Shown in pieces: positions 25,634 to 35,393 of a stretch of 64,000 nt of DNA (position 1 is the stretch's first letter; each line of letters begins with the position of its first letter). A program made the position numbers and the translations under genes. The stretch is taken from the NCBI GenBank assembly GCA_024234365.1, contig JACKOK010000001.1, positions 372,001 through 436,000 on the forward strand. The letters run 5' to 3'. The stretch is from Pseudomonadales bacterium. GTDB lineage: Bacteria > Pseudomonadota > Gammaproteobacteria > Pseudomonadales > Pseudohongiellaceae. The notes below the pieces were generated by a model. The model ran no database searches. It was given only the letters and a program-made list of their open reading frames with translations, and was not told where the DNA came from.

Positions 25634-26293
25634 TCAGCTGCGGGAAGAACCCAGCTCAAGAACCTCGGCCAGCACCGGCCAGACATTGTCCAGCACCATG
25701 CTTTGGGCTTCCGCTTTCGGGTGAATGCCATCGTCCTGCATCAGCTCCCGCTGCTGTGCGATGCCGTCGATCAGGAAGGGGATCAGGGGCAGTGACATGT
25801 CCTGTGCGATTTCCGCGAACTGGCTGGTGAAGGGGGCTGTGTAGCGTGCTCCGTAGTTCGGTGGAATCTGGATGCCCGCCAGGATCACCCTGGCACCCGC
25901 GGCCTGGCTCAATTCCACCATGCGGATCAGGTTCTGCTTGATATTCGCCACCGGCAGCCCTCGCAGCCCATCGTTGCCTCCCAGCTCCAGAATGACGATA
26001 TCCGGCTTGCTGGCCTCCAGTGTTGCCGGCAGGCGGGACAGCCCCCCGGTGGTGGTCTCGCCGCTCACGCTCGCGTTGACCACTTTATAGTCAGGGCTCA
26101 CTTCGTCCAGACGCTGCGCCAGCAGATGCACCCAGCCCTGTTCCTGCTCCATGCGATAGCCCGCGCTCAGGCTGTCGCCGAAAACCACGATGGTTTGCTT
26201 GTCCTGCGCCTGGGTGGGCAAGCTGAACAGTGCCCATAAAAGCAGCAGGATGATGCGGAAAACTGCCTGATTTCTGTCGGGAAAAATGCTCAT
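25634..26293 (-). CDS. tesA: Multifunctional acyl-CoA thioesterase I / arylesterase, exported
   Basis: The 219-residue SGNH hydrolase has a signal peptide (FRIILLLLWALFSLPTQAQ), Ser41 in VVFGDSLSAGY, the GGND block (LELGGNDGLRG) and the C-terminal DDGIHPKAEAQ with the catalytic Asp and His. TesA acts in the periplasm on thioesters and esters. I start at 26293, which places the signal peptide at the N-terminus. It is divergent from ybbA, the same arrangement as in E. coli. Confidence 0.92.
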   Translation of the reverse strand: MSIFPDRNQAVFRIILLLLWALFSLPTQAQDKQTIVVFGDSLSAGYRMEQEQGWVHLLAQRLDEVSPDYKVVNASVSGETTTGGLSRLPATLEASKPDIVILELGGNDGLRGLPVANIKQNLIRMVELSQAAGARVILAGIQIPPNYGARYTAPFTSQFAEIAQDMSLPLIPFLIDGIAQQRELMQDDGIHPKAEAQSMVLDNVWPVLAEVLELGSSRS

Positions 26294-26546
26294 TAGTGCT
26301 GCCGTGCTTCTTTGCTGGTGATCGTTCAAGACTGTAATGCTTCCCCCCGGCTTATTCAATCCCATGCGCCCACTGGTGTCTCTGGCCCGGTGAAACGTTC
26401 GACTCCCGGGACAGGTTTGGGCTAAAGTCGCGGTCTTGTAAGCGGCTGTAAACACCGGGCCTGCGATGGCGTGTGAACCGGTTTGCGTGGCTGCCGCGTA
26501 AAGGCACAGACACAGAGTGACAACAGAACATGGCAAGGCTGCATCT

Positions 26547-27260
26547 ATGATCAAGATCGAAAACCTCGGCAAACGCGTGATGACCAGTGAGGGCGAGCTG
26601 GTGATTCTCAAGGGAGTGTCACTGGAGGTCGAGGAGGCAGAGACCGTCGCCATCATTGGCGCATCCGGCTCCGGCAAATCCACCCTGCTGGGCCTGATGG
26701 CGGGGCTGGATACTGCCAGCTCCGGTGAGGTGATTCTGGATGGTCATCGCCTGAGCACCCTGGACGAGGAACAGCGCGCGGTGCTGCGCGGGCAACTGGT
26801 GGGCTTCGTGTTTCAGTCCTTCCAGTTGTTGCCCAGCCTGACGGCGCTGGAAAACGTCATGCTGCCCATTGAACTGAAGAACGACAGCCAGGCGCGGGAA
26901 AAGGCCACGGCCCTGCTGGAGCGGGTTGGCCTGGGGGCGCGCAGCCACCACTATCCCAATCAGCTTTCCGGCGGCGAGCAGCAACGCGTCGCTATTGCCC
27001 GTGCCTTTGCCTCCGAGGCCCGTATTCTCTTCGCGGATGAACCCACCGGCAATCTCGACAGTGCCACGGGTGCCCGTGTCATCGAGCTGCTGTTCTCCCT
27101 CAACAAGGAATACGCCACCACGCTGGTGCTGGTGACCCATGACGAGCGCCTGGCGCGGCAGTGCCATCGCACGGTACGCCTGGTGGCTGGTGAAATCGTC
27201 AGCGATGAGCGCCACGGTGATTCAGAACCTGCCTTGGCCGAGGCCCACGATGAGCACTGA
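26547..27260 (+). CDS. ybbA: ABC transporter ATP-binding protein (YbbA type)
   Basis: The 237-residue ATPase has Walker A GASGSGKST, the signature LSGGEQQRVAIARA and Walker B RILFADEPTGNLDS. It belongs to the LolD/MacB-like subgroup. Start at 26547 (MIKIENLGK); an in-frame ATG at 26517 would add ten residues. Its last 11 bp overlap the start of ybbP, so the two subunits are translationally coupled. Confidence 0.93.
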   Translation: MIKIENLGKRVMTSEGELVILKGVSLEVEEAETVAIIGASGSGKSTLLGLMAGLDTASSGEVILDGHRLSTLDEEQRAVLRGQLVGFVFQSFQLLPSLTALENVMLPIELKNDSQAREKATALLERVGLGARSHHYPNQLSGGEQQRVAIARAFASEARILFADEPTGNLDSATGARVIELLFSLNKEYATTLVLVTHDERLARQCHRTVRLVAGEIVSDERHGDSEPALAEAHDEH

Positions 27261-29895
27261 TGTTCAGGAAGTGGCAGCACAAGCGGAAGCGGCGAGTCCA
27301 CGCACGGTGACGGTGAAACCGCTGACATTGTCCACGCTGCTGCGTCTGTCCCTGCGCCTGCTATGGCGCGACTGGCAGGGGGGCGAGCTGCGCCTGCTTT
27401 TCCTTGCTTTGGTGATGGCGGTGACCTCGGTGACCGGCATTGCCCTGTTCACCGATCGGCTGGAGCAGGCGCTGCTGGCCGAATCGGCCAATATGCTGGC
27501 GGCAGACCGGGTGCTCAGCGGGCGCGGTGAGGCGCCAGCCGAATGGCTTGATGAGGCCCGCAGCCTCGGCCTGCAAACCGCCGAGACCCTGGCCTTCGGT
27601 TCCATGGTGTTTTCCGATAATGGCAATATGCTGGTCTCCGCCAAGGCGGTGAGCGATGCCTATCCGCTGCGCGGGCAACTGCTGGTGGCCGAGCGCGCCT
27701 TCGGGGCGGGTGTCCCCATCGATGGCGGACCGCCCGCCGGAGAGGTGTGGGTGGAGTCCCGCGTGCTGCCGGCACTCGATGCTGACATCGGCGATATTCT
27801 CTATGTGGGCAATGCCGAGCTGCGCGTCACCCGGGTGATTGTGCAGGAGCCCGACCGCCAGCAGGGCGGCATGATGGAGAACGCAGGGCCACGGCTCATG
27901 CTCAATACCGCCGATGTGCCTGCTACCGAGGTGATTCAGGTCGGCAGTCGGGTCAGTTACCGCTATCTCTTTGCGGGGGACGCGAGCGCGCTGGAAACCT
28001 ATGCCGAATGGCTCAGCACCCGCACCAACGGTGAGTTCCGTCTGCGCGATGTGCGCGATGAAAGCTCCGAGGTGGCGGATGCCCTGAACCGTGCCGAAAG
28101 CTTCCTGCTGCTGGGCAGCCTGTTTGCTGTGCTGCTGGCGGGGGTGGCGATTGCCCTGACCGCGCGCCGCTACAGCGAGCGCCACTTCGACTATGTTGCC
28201 ATTCTGAAAACCCTGGGCTGCACCTCTGGCCAGATCATGACCCTGTACATGAGCATCCAGGCGGTGCTGGTGTTGATCGCCATCGTGCTGGGCTCCTTCC
28301 TCGGCTGGGGCATTCATGTGCTCATTCTGCGCGCGCTTGCGGCGGTGATCGCGGTGGATCTGCCGCCCGCCGGGTTCTCGCCCTATGTGGTGGGCTCCAT
28401 GACGGCGGTCATCTGTTTGCTCTCCTTTGCGCTGCCGCCGCTGCTGTCTCTGCGCAGGACATCGCCGCTGCGGGTGCTGCGCAAGGACCTGGACGACAAT
28501 ACCCTGGGGGCGCGTCTGCCCTATGGCGTCGGCATCGCGGGTTCCCTGGTGCTGATGCTGTGGTACAGCCGTGACGTGGTGATTACCAGCGTGCTGGTGC
28601 TGGCCGTGGCCGGGGTGGTCCTTTTGCTCTCCGGTCTGTCGTGGCTGCTGCTGCGCTCCGGCAACAGTGTCGGCATGAAGGCCGGCAGCGCGTGGAAGCT
28701 GGCCATGTCCGCCACACGGCGCCGCCGCAAGCAGAATGTGCTGCAGATTCTGGTGTTCTCGCTCACCATCATGTGTCTGCTGATTCTGACCCTGCTGCGC
28801 ACCGATCTGATCCGCGACTGGCAGGCCCAGTTGCCGGAGAACACCCCGAACCACTTCCTGATGAACGTCACCGAGGGGCAGATTCCCGGCATTGAGGCCT
28901 TCTTCCGCAGCCACGGGGTAGAGCCCAATCAGTTTTTCCCCATGATGAGCGTGGGGGTCACCCGCATCAACGGTGAGGAACCGCGTCCGCAGTGGATGGA
29001 TGACGACGAGCAGAGCAATGTCACCGAACGCAGTGCGGGGGGGGGTGAAGCAGGTGAGCAGGAAGTGGGGGAAGACGGTCGGCCCCGGCGGGTCAGCAAT
29101 CGCCAGGTCACCTGGACCAATCGCCTGCCCAATGACAACGAGGTGGTGGCCGGGCAGTGGTGGGACGAAAATCCGCAAGTGGGCTATGTGTCGCTGGAGG
29201 ATGATTACGCCGAACGGCTGGGCGCCAAGCTGGGGGACATCATCGAGTTCGATGTGGGCCAGGGGCGTTTGATCGAGGCCGAGGTGCAGAGCCTGCGCAG
29301 TGTGCGCTGGGACAATATGCAGCCGAACTTCTTCATCATCTTCTCTCCGGGCACTCTCGATGGGCTTGGCGGCACCTATCTCTCCACGGCGCTGATGGCG
29401 CAGGAAAAGAAGGTGATGATCAACGATCTGTTGCGGGAATTCCCCACCATCGTGGTGATCGAGATTGACGCGCTGATCGAGCAGATTCAGAACATCATCG
29501 CCCAGGTCACCTCGGCGATCGAGTTGATTGCCGCGCTGGTGCTGGTCTGTGGTGCGCTCGTGCTGCTGGCCTGTGTCACGGCAACGCTGGACGAACGTTT
29601 CCGCGAGAACGCGATTCTGCGTACGCTGGGGGCGGGCCGCAAACTGATTCTCAGCAGCCTGCTGATCGAGTTCGCCAGCATTGGGCTGATGGCGGGCATT
29701 ATTGCCACATTGGGGGCCGAGGGCTGTCTGTATTATCTGCAGACAGAGGTCTTCCAGCAGGATTTCACGTTGCACTACTGGGCCTGGCTGGCAGGGCCTC
29801 TGATCGGCATGCTGCTGATCGGGCTGCTGGGCCTGCTGGCCACCCGGCGGGTGGTCAACACCAGCCCCCTGACGGTGCTGCGCCATATCGGTTGA
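27250..29895 (+). CDS. ybbP: ABC transporter permease of the FtsX family (YbbP type)
   Basis: The 881-residue membrane protein has an N-terminal segment, a MacB-like periplasmic part, and two FtsX domains: transmembrane stretches near residues 45-65, 300-420 and 440-480, and again at about 750-880. A low-complexity acidic and glycine-rich stretch (VTERSAGGGEAGEQEVGEDG) lies in the second periplasmic part. Partner of YbbA. The E. coli homologue lies next to tesA; its substrate is unresolved, and release of acyl compounds has been suggested from that context. Start at 27250 within the end of ybbA. Confidence 0.92.
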   Translation: MSTDVQEVAAQAEAASPRTVTVKPLTLSTLLRLSLRLLWRDWQGGELRLLFLALVMAVTSVTGIALFTDRLEQALLAESANMLAADRVLSGRGEAPAEWLDEARSLGLQTAETLAFGSMVFSDNGNMLVSAKAVSDAYPLRGQLLVAERAFGAGVPIDGGPPAGEVWVESRVLPALDADIGDILYVGNAELRVTRVIVQEPDRQQGGMMENAGPRLMLNTADVPATEVIQVGSRVSYRYLFAGDASALETYAEWLSTRTNGEFRLRDVRDESSEVADALNRAESFLLLGSLFAVLLAGVAIALTARRYSERHFDYVAILKTLGCTSGQIMTLYMSIQAVLVLIAIVLGSFLGWGIHVLILRALAAVIAVDLPPAGFSPYVVGSMTAVICLLSFALPPLLSLRRTSPLRVLRKDLDDNTLGARLPYGVGIAGSLVLMLWYSRDVVITSVLVLAVAGVVLLLSGLSWLLLRSGNSVGMKAGSAWKLAMSATRRRRKQNVLQILVFSLTIMCLLILTLLRTDLIRDWQAQLPENTPNHFLMNVTEGQIPGIEAFFRSHGVEPNQFFPMMSVGVTRINGEEPRPQWMDDDEQSNVTERSAGGGEAGEQEVGEDGRPRRVSNRQVTWTNRLPNDNEVVAGQWWDENPQVGYVSLEDDYAERLGAKLGDIIEFDVGQGRLIEAEVQSLRSVRWDNMQPNFFIIFSPGTLDGLGGTYLSTALMAQEKKVMINDLLREFPTIVVIEIDALIEQIQNIIAQVTSAIELIAALVLVCGALVLLACVTATLDERFRENAILRTLGAGRKLILSSLLIEFASIGLMAGIIATLGAEGCLYYLQTEVFQQDFTLHYWAWLAGPLIGMLLIGLLGLLATRRVVNTSPLTVLRHIG

Positions 29896-29902
29896 TGCAT
29901 GA

Positions 29903-29963
29903 ATCGCCAGTAGGGCTGGCTCCTACGGGGGCATGCTTGTGTGGGAGCCTGCCCTGCAGGCGA
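29903..29963. repeat. REP doublet (two inverted REP units)
   Basis: Unit 1 (29903-29929) contains GCCAGTAGGGCTGGCTCCTA; unit 2 (29939-29963) on the opposite strand contains GGGAGCCTGCCCTGCAGGCG. Each has a GTRG-type head next to an imperfect palindrome, the form of Pseudomonas REP sequences mobilised by REP-associated tyrosine transposases. The pair fills the gap after ybbP. The same units form a cluster at 51.7-51.9 kb. Confidence 0.85.
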
Positions 29964-30060
29964 TAAATTTGATGTTCTGCAATCTCTTGGCCATTGAATC
30001 TGTCACAATACCGCCGCACATGGCCGCTACACTGCGGGGCGCGCAAAGGAGGTTTTCATT

Positions 30061-30687
30061 ATGACATCACGATATCCACTGACGGCATGGCTGTTGGCCT
30101 TCCTGCTGGGGGTCGGCACAGCGGGCGTGCAGGCACAATCCTCCGCGGAGCCAGCAAAAGAGCTCAGTCGTGAATGTACCTTCGGAGACTGTGAGAACGG
30201 TTATGGCACCCTGGAAATCAAGACCACGCTGGGCACCGATGTCTACCGGGGCAATTTCAAGGACGGCAAATACCACGGCAACGGCAAGCTCACCCAGATG
30301 ATTTCACGCTCCGAACGCTCCTACTACGATGGCAACTGGGAGATGGGGGTACGCAGCGGGCGCGGCAGTTTCTATAACGGGCGCGACAAGCTCTATATCG
30401 GGCAGTGGAAGGACGACAAACGCAACGGCCGCGGCTCGTATTTCTTTGGCCTGAAGGACTGGACGGAGAACAAGTACTCCGAGCACTGGCTCGCCGATCA
30501 TACTGAAAACTACACCGGTGACTTCGTCAACGACCTCTATCAGGGGCAGGGAACTTACCGCTGGCCGGACGGTCAGAGGTACGTCGGCGGTTTCTTTGCC
30601 AATGACAAGCATGGCCCCGGAACCTTCATCTATCCGAGTGGCACCATCCGCAATCAGGTCTGGGAATACGGCGATTTCATTCGCTGA
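30061..30687 (+). CDS. Exported MORN-repeat protein
   Basis: The 208-residue product has a signal peptide (WLLAFLLGVGTAGVQAQ) and about five MORN motifs: VYRGNFKDGKYHGNGKL, YYDGNWEMGVRSGRGSF, YIGQWKDDKRNGRGSY, YTGDFVNDLYQGQGTY and YVGGFFANDKHGPGTF. A pair of cysteines (CTFGDC) precedes the repeats. The precise role is unknown. It stands alone between the REP doublet and pdxH. Confidence 0.88.
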   Translation: MTSRYPLTAWLLAFLLGVGTAGVQAQSSAEPAKELSRECTFGDCENGYGTLEIKTTLGTDVYRGNFKDGKYHGNGKLTQMISRSERSYYDGNWEMGVRSGRGSFYNGRDKLYIGQWKDDKRNGRGSYFFGLKDWTENKYSEHWLADHTENYTGDFVNDLYQGQGTYRWPDGQRYVGGFFANDKHGPGTFIYPSGTIRNQVWEYGDFIR

Positions 30688-30771
30688 TATCCCCCTTGGC
30701 TGTTGCAGACTGGAAAGTGCTGGCAGCTTCAAATCAGGTTCTGCCAGCAGGCACGATCGTAAGGACACATC

Positions 30772-31410
30772 ATGGATTTACAAGCAATTCGCCGCGAATA
30801 CGTCAGAGGCGGCCTTCACTCAAAGGATCTGACGCCAGACCCCATCGCGCTGTTTTCCCGCTGGCTGCAGGAGGCCATCGACATGGGTATCCCTGATGCC
30901 AATGCCATGACGGTGGCATCCGTGGGCAAGGATGGGCAGCCCAGCCAGCGCATCGTGCTGCTCAAGTCTTTCGATGCCCAGGGCTTCACTTTCTTCACCA
31001 ATTACGAGAGTCGCAAGGCACGCGAGATCGCCTGCAATGCGCGTGTCAGCCTGCATTTCCCCTGGCACAGCATCGAGCGTCAGGTGGAAATTTCCGGCGT
31101 GGCGGAAAAGGTCGCGGTAGAGGATTCACGGCAGTATTTCAGTTCGCGCCCGCGCGAGAGCCAGCTTGCGGCATGGGCATCGGCGCAGAGCCGCCCCCTG
31201 GCCTCCAAGGAGAGTCTCATCAAGCAGTGGCAGTCCATTGGGCGCAAGTTCGAGGACGCGGATATTCCGCTGCCGGAGTTCTGGGGCGGGTATCGTGTGC
31301 GGCCTCTGCAGATCGAGTTCTGGCAGGGTGGGGAACATCGCTTGCACGATCGCTTCGAATATACCCTGCAGGCAGGGGAACACTGGAAAGTGGAGCGCCT
31401 GGCTCCCTAA
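30772..31410 (+). CDS. pdxH: Pyridoxine/pyridoxamine 5'-phosphate oxidase
   Basis: PdxH oxidises pyridoxine or pyridoxamine 5'-phosphate to pyridoxal 5'-phosphate with FMN. The 212-residue protein has the family blocks RIVLLKSFDAQGFTFFTNYE, SRKAREIACN, FPWHSIERQVEI, SRPRESQLAAWAS, WGGYRVRPLQIEFWQGG and the C-terminal W-x-x-x-RLAP (HWKVERLAP). Full length. Confidence 0.96.
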   Translation: MDLQAIRREYVRGGLHSKDLTPDPIALFSRWLQEAIDMGIPDANAMTVASVGKDGQPSQRIVLLKSFDAQGFTFFTNYESRKAREIACNARVSLHFPWHSIERQVEISGVAEKVAVEDSRQYFSSRPRESQLAAWASAQSRPLASKESLIKQWQSIGRKFEDADIPLPEFWGGYRVRPLQIEFWQGGEHRLHDRFEYTLQAGEHWKVERLAP

Positions 31411-31440
31411 GGGCAGGCGCTATATCTCTTTCCTGAGGTG

Positions 31441-32700
31441 TCAGGCCTTCCAGGGTTTCAGCTTCTTCGGTACCAGAACCTTTTTAAGCCGGGCGTATTG
31501 CGGCAGGCCATTCTTGTACGGCGGGTAGTCCTCGCCCTGAATCAGCGGGGCGAAATACTCGCGGGCCTGTGGCGTGATGCCGAAACCGTCCTTGCTGATG
31601 AAATTGCGCGGCATCATTTTTTCCACATTGGCCACATCGGACAGCTTTGCCTCGCCAACGGACCAGGCGTATTTCTTGCCGGCCTTGCGCACGATCGTGG
31701 GCATCACCGCATTTTTCCCTGCCAGTGCAAACTCCACAGCGGCCTGTCCCATGGCATAGGCCTGGGCCACGTCTGTTGCCGAGGCAATGTGGCGTGCCGC
31801 GCGTTGCAGATAATCCGACACGGCCCAGTGATATTTGTAACCCAGTTCGCGCTTGATCATTTCCGCCACGAAAGGTGCCACGCCGCCCAGTTGAGCGTGA
31901 CCGAAGGCGTCTTTTCCTCCGGCGGCGGCCAGGAAACTGCCGTCCTTGTTTTGCGCACCTTCGGAAACCACGATGGCGCAATAGCCAAACTGTTTCACAC
32001 AGCTCTTCACTTTCTGCAGGAATTTCTTCTGGTTGAAGGCAATTTCCGGGAACAGAATGATGTGCGGTGCGTCCCCTTCCTGCTCGGCGGCGAGGCCGGC
32101 AGCACCGGCAATCCAGCCGGCGTGGCGCCCCATGACTTCCATCACGAACACCTTGGTGGAGCTTTCGCACATGGAGGCAACATCGAGCCCGGCCTCGCGG
32201 ATGGAGACCGCCACATACTTGGCCACGGAGCCGAAGCCCGGGCAGTTGTCGGTAATGGGCAGATCATTGTCCACGGTTTTGGGAACGCCGATGCACTGAA
32301 TCGGGAAGCCTTTCTCGATGCTCAGCTGGGCCAGCTTGTTGGCGGTGTCTTGGGAATCGCCGCCGCCGTTGTAGAGGAAGTAGCGGATATTATGCGCCTT
32401 GAATACGTCCATCAGGCGTTCGTACTCGGCGGTGTTTTCTGCGTAGGACTTGAGTTTGTAGCGGCAGGAACCGAAGGCGCCGGCCGGGGTATGGCGCAGC
32501 GCGGTGATGCTGGCGGCCGACTCCTTGCCGGTGTCGATCAGCTCTTCGCGCAGGGCACCGATGATGCCATTGCGCCCGGCATATACCTTGCCGATTTTGT
32601 CCTTGTGCTGGCGCGCGGTCTCGATCACACCGCAGGCGCTGGCATTGATTACGGATGTCACACCACCCGACTGGGCATAGAAAAGATTGGCTTTGGCCAT
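31441..32700 (-). CDS. pfp: Pyrophosphate-dependent 6-phosphofructokinase
   Basis: The enzyme phosphorylates fructose-6-phosphate reversibly, using pyrophosphate. The 419-residue protein has the PFK fold: AQSGGVTSVINA at the N-terminus, YNGGGDSQDTANKL, PKTVDNDLPITDNCPGFGS and MEVMGRHAGWIA. The lysine in PKTVDND, where ATP-PFKs have glycine (PGTIDND), points to pyrophosphate as donor. The GGGDS variant differs from the more usual GGDDS. Single-gene unit, convergent with pdxH (30 bp between ends). Confidence 0.9.
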   Translation of the reverse strand: MAKANLFYAQSGGVTSVINASACGVIETARQHKDKIGKVYAGRNGIIGALREELIDTGKESAASITALRHTPAGAFGSCRYKLKSYAENTAEYERLMDVFKAHNIRYFLYNGGGDSQDTANKLAQLSIEKGFPIQCIGVPKTVDNDLPITDNCPGFGSVAKYVAVSIREAGLDVASMCESSTKVFVMEVMGRHAGWIAGAAGLAAEQEGDAPHIILFPEIAFNQKKFLQKVKSCVKQFGYCAIVVSEGAQNKDGSFLAAAGGKDAFGHAQLGGVAPFVAEMIKRELGYKYHWAVSDYLQRAARHIASATDVAQAYAMGQAAVEFALAGKNAVMPTIVRKAGKKYAWSVGEAKLSDVANVEKMMPRNFISKDGFGITPQAREYFAPLIQGEDYPPYKNGLPQYARLKKVLVPKKLKPWKA

Positions 32701-32806
32701 GGGGGGAAACCTGCTAGTCTGACCGTTAAAGAAGCCGCGATGTTACCCTTTTGCCACTTGGCAAGGCAATCGCAGGCCAGGGCTGACAAGGGTTAGAGGA
32801 CGCGCA

Positions 32807-33379
32807 ATGCGAATTACGGTGGGGATGTCGGGGGCCAGTGGCCTGATTTACGGGATACGTCTGCTGGAGGTGCTGAACACACTGCCGCAGGTGGAGACGC
32901 ATTTGATCCTGACCCCGTCTGCCCGCATGAACATCGCGCTGGAAACAGACTGGGAATTGAGCGAGGTGCTGGCGCTCGCGGACGAGGTGCATTCGATCAA
33001 TGATATGGCCGCCTCGATTGCCAGCGGCTCCTATCGTACCGAGGGCATGGTCGTGGCGCCCTGTTCGATGAAAACCCTGTCGGGCATCGTAAACTCCTAT
33101 GCGGACAACCTGCTGGTGCGTGCGGCGGATGTCGTGCTCAAGGAGCGTCGTCGTCTGGTGCTGATGCCGAGGGAGTCGCCGCTGCATGCCGGGCACTGCG
33201 AGCTCATGCTCAAGGCCTGCCAGCTCGGGGCCATTATTGCCCCGCCCATGCCCGCGCTGTATATCCGCCCACAGTCCATCGACGATCTCATCAATCACAG
33301 CGTAGGAAGGGTGTTGGATCTGTTCGATATTGACGTGGGTATCGTCAAGCGCTGGCAAGGGCCGAGCAAAGCGCGCTGA
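32807..33379 (+). CDS. ubiX: Flavin prenyltransferase
   Basis: UbiX prenylates FMN to make the cofactor of the UbiD decarboxylase in ubiquinone synthesis. The 190-residue protein has TVGMSGASGLIYGIRLLE, the TEGMVVAPCSMKTLSGI block, and LVLMPRESPLHAGHCELM, all typical of UbiX. Its last 35 bp overlap the 3' end of the convergent gene that follows. Confidence 0.93.
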   Translation: MRITVGMSGASGLIYGIRLLEVLNTLPQVETHLILTPSARMNIALETDWELSEVLALADEVHSINDMAASIASGSYRTEGMVVAPCSMKTLSGIVNSYADNLLVRAADVVLKERRRLVLMPRESPLHAGHCELMLKACQLGAIIAPPMPALYIRPQSIDDLINHSVGRVLDLFDIDVGIVKRWQGPSKAR

Positions 33380-33866
33380 GGGCTTCCTGCAGGGCTGGGG
33401 AGGGCTGCGTATAGCACGCTGCCACGCGTTGCAGATTGACCGACATGGCGTGCTGCTGTTGCCGGGCAGTAAGCGCCTGGACCACATCACTCACGAGAGC
33501 CTCCAGGCGCGTCTGCTGATACTGCTCGGTGCGCAGCTCCAGTGCCTTGATCTGTGTCCGCAACTCCTGCATGCCATCCCGCTCCAGCGTTGACACCGGG
33601 CTGAGGTCTTCGAGTGTTTCCTTCAACCAGCCTCTGGCGCCGCGCAGCGGGCGCACCACGGCTCCTGCCCAGCTTTGTGAAAAGGCCAATGCCTGCTGCA
33701 GAAGGGCGTCTGACAACTCCCCCCGCGTCCCGGCAAACCAGGCGGCGAACAGCAGCATGTTTACGTCCTGCCCGTGCTCGTTCTGCAGGCGCAGGCAGAG
33801 CGTGCTGACGCCGGGAAGGGCGTAAACACGGCAGGAATAGTCCCAGAAGGATTCGTGTGCGGACAT
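33345..33866 (-). CDS. TIGR02444-type conserved protein
   Basis: The 173-residue protein opens ESFWDYSCRVYALPGVSTLC and LLFAAWFAGTRGE, the signature of the uncharacterised TIGR02444 family found next to mpl or ubiX in gammaproteobacteria; the rest is helical with a central charged region (RTQIKALELRTEQYQQTRLE). I start at 33866 (MSAHESFW); the open frame extends upstream without a match. It is divergent from mpl. Confidence 0.78.
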   Translation of the reverse strand: MSAHESFWDYSCRVYALPGVSTLCLRLQNEHGQDVNMLLFAAWFAGTRGELSDALLQQALAFSQSWAGAVVRPLRGARGWLKETLEDLSPVSTLERDGMQELRTQIKALELRTEQYQQTRLEALVSDVVQALTARQQQHAMSVNLQRVAACYTQPSPALQEALSALCSALASA

Positions 33867-33954
33867 AACCGGGCTCGTAGGGTGGATGTGTCGGGATGTT
33901 ACTGCAGGCCCTAATTTGAGACAATGCGGCCCACTTTGTACAAGAGGCGGCACC

Positions 33955-35379
33955 ATGCATATTCATATTCTCGGCATCTGCGGCACCTTCATGGGCAGCC
34001 TCGCGGTGCTGGCCAAACAGATGGGGCATACCGTCAGCGGTTCGGACGCCAATGTCTATCCGCCGATGAGCACGCAACTGGAAGAGCAGGGCATTACGCT
34101 GCAGCAGGGGTTTGACCCGGCGCATCTGCAGCCGCACCCCGATCTGGTGGTCATCGGCAATGCCATGTCGCGCGGCAATCCCGCCGTGGAGTACACGCTC
34201 GACAAGGGCCTGGACTATTGCTCCGGCCCGGAATGGCTGGCGCGTTATGTGCTGAAGGGGCGCTGGGTGCTGGCGGTTGCCGGGACTCACGGCAAGACCA
34301 CCACCACCTCGATGCTGGCGTGGATTCTGAGCTACGCGGGCCTCAAGCCGGGCTATCTCATCGGCGGCGTGGCGAGCAACTTCAGCCGTTCTGCCGATCT
34401 CGGCGAGGCGCCTTTTTTCGTGGTGGAAGCGGACGAATACGACAGCGCCTTTTTCGACAAGCGTTCCAAGTTCGTGCACTACTCGCCGCGCACCGCCATC
34501 TTCAATAATCTTGAATTCGACCATGGCGATATCTTTGCCGACCTGGCTGCGATTCAGCGTCAGTTCCATCATCTGGTGCGCATCATCCCGCCGAGTGGTC
34601 TGATCCTGTCGCCGCGTGATGACATCCACGTGGCCCAGGTGCTGGCCCAGGGCTGCTGGAGCGAACGTCAGGCGATGGACCTGCTGGGTGTCGGAGAGGA
34701 GGACCAGGGCGGTGCCGATGAAGCCTTGTCCTGGTACGTGCGCCTGCTCGATGATGGTGGCAGTCGTTTCGAGCTGGGCAAACGCGTGAACGGCCAGGCG
34801 CAGCCTGCGACCCAGGTGCAATGGTCCCTGAGCGGAACACACAATGTGCGCAATGCGCTGGCAGCGGTGGCGGCGGCGCATCATGCCGGGGTGGAGATTG
34901 GCGTAGCCTGCGAGGCGCTGGAGCAGTTCAAGGGCGTCAAACGTCGCCAGGAGCTGCTGGGCGAGGTGGCCGGGGTGCGCGTCTACGATGATTTTGCCCA
35001 TCACCCCACGGCCATCGAAACCACGCTGCGGGGCATGCGTGCGAAATACAATGGCAGTGGACGCAAGGGGCGTCTGATCGCGGTTATTGAACCGCGCTCC
35101 AATACCATGAAAATGGGCGTGCACCAGGCCGTGCTGGGCGAGGCCTGCCACCCTGCCGATCTTACCCTGTGGTTTGACTCCGGTTCGGTGGCGCTGGATC
35201 TGCAGCGCGTGGCCCGCAGCAGCCCGACGCCGGCACGCGTACTCAGTACCATTGAGGACATCATTGCGGCCTTGCTGGCCGAGAGCCGCCCGGGGGACGA
35301 CATCGTGATCATGAGCAATGGCGGCTTCGGCGGCATACACCAGAAACTCATGCAGGCACTTCGGGCCCGTGAGGTCTGA
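33955..35379 (+). CDS. mpl: UDP-N-acetylmuramate:L-alanyl-gamma-D-glutamyl-meso-diaminopimelate ligase
   Basis: Mpl recycles cell wall tripeptide by joining it to UDP-MurNAc. The 474-residue Mur-ligase protein has MHIHILGICGTFMGSLAVLA, the P-loop AGTHGKTTTTSML, FFVVEADEYDSAFFDKRSKF and VYDDFAHHPTAIETTL, which distinguish it from MurC. The start at 33955 has AGAGGCGG upstream. It is followed 14 bp later by the LON-domain gene. Confidence 0.95.
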   Translation: MHIHILGICGTFMGSLAVLAKQMGHTVSGSDANVYPPMSTQLEEQGITLQQGFDPAHLQPHPDLVVIGNAMSRGNPAVEYTLDKGLDYCSGPEWLARYVLKGRWVLAVAGTHGKTTTTSMLAWILSYAGLKPGYLIGGVASNFSRSADLGEAPFFVVEADEYDSAFFDKRSKFVHYSPRTAIFNNLEFDHGDIFADLAAIQRQFHHLVRIIPPSGLILSPRDDIHVAQVLAQGCWSERQAMDLLGVGEEDQGGADEALSWYVRLLDDGGSRFELGKRVNGQAQPATQVQWSLSGTHNVRNALAAVAAAHHAGVEIGVACEALEQFKGVKRRQELLGEVAGVRVYDDFAHHPTAIETTLRGMRAKYNGSGRKGRLIAVIEPRSNTMKMGVHQAVLGEACHPADLTLWFDSGSVALDLQRVARSSPTPARVLSTIEDIIAALLAESRPGDDIVIMSNGGFGGIHQKLMQALRAREV

Positions 35380-35393
35380 AGGCAGGGCGGAAC

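Noticed and set aside
27361..29886. An 841-codon open frame opposite ybbP
   Set aside because: Composition is typical of an antisense shadow (many His, Gln, Gly, no domain), and the plus-strand permease has clear membrane segments.
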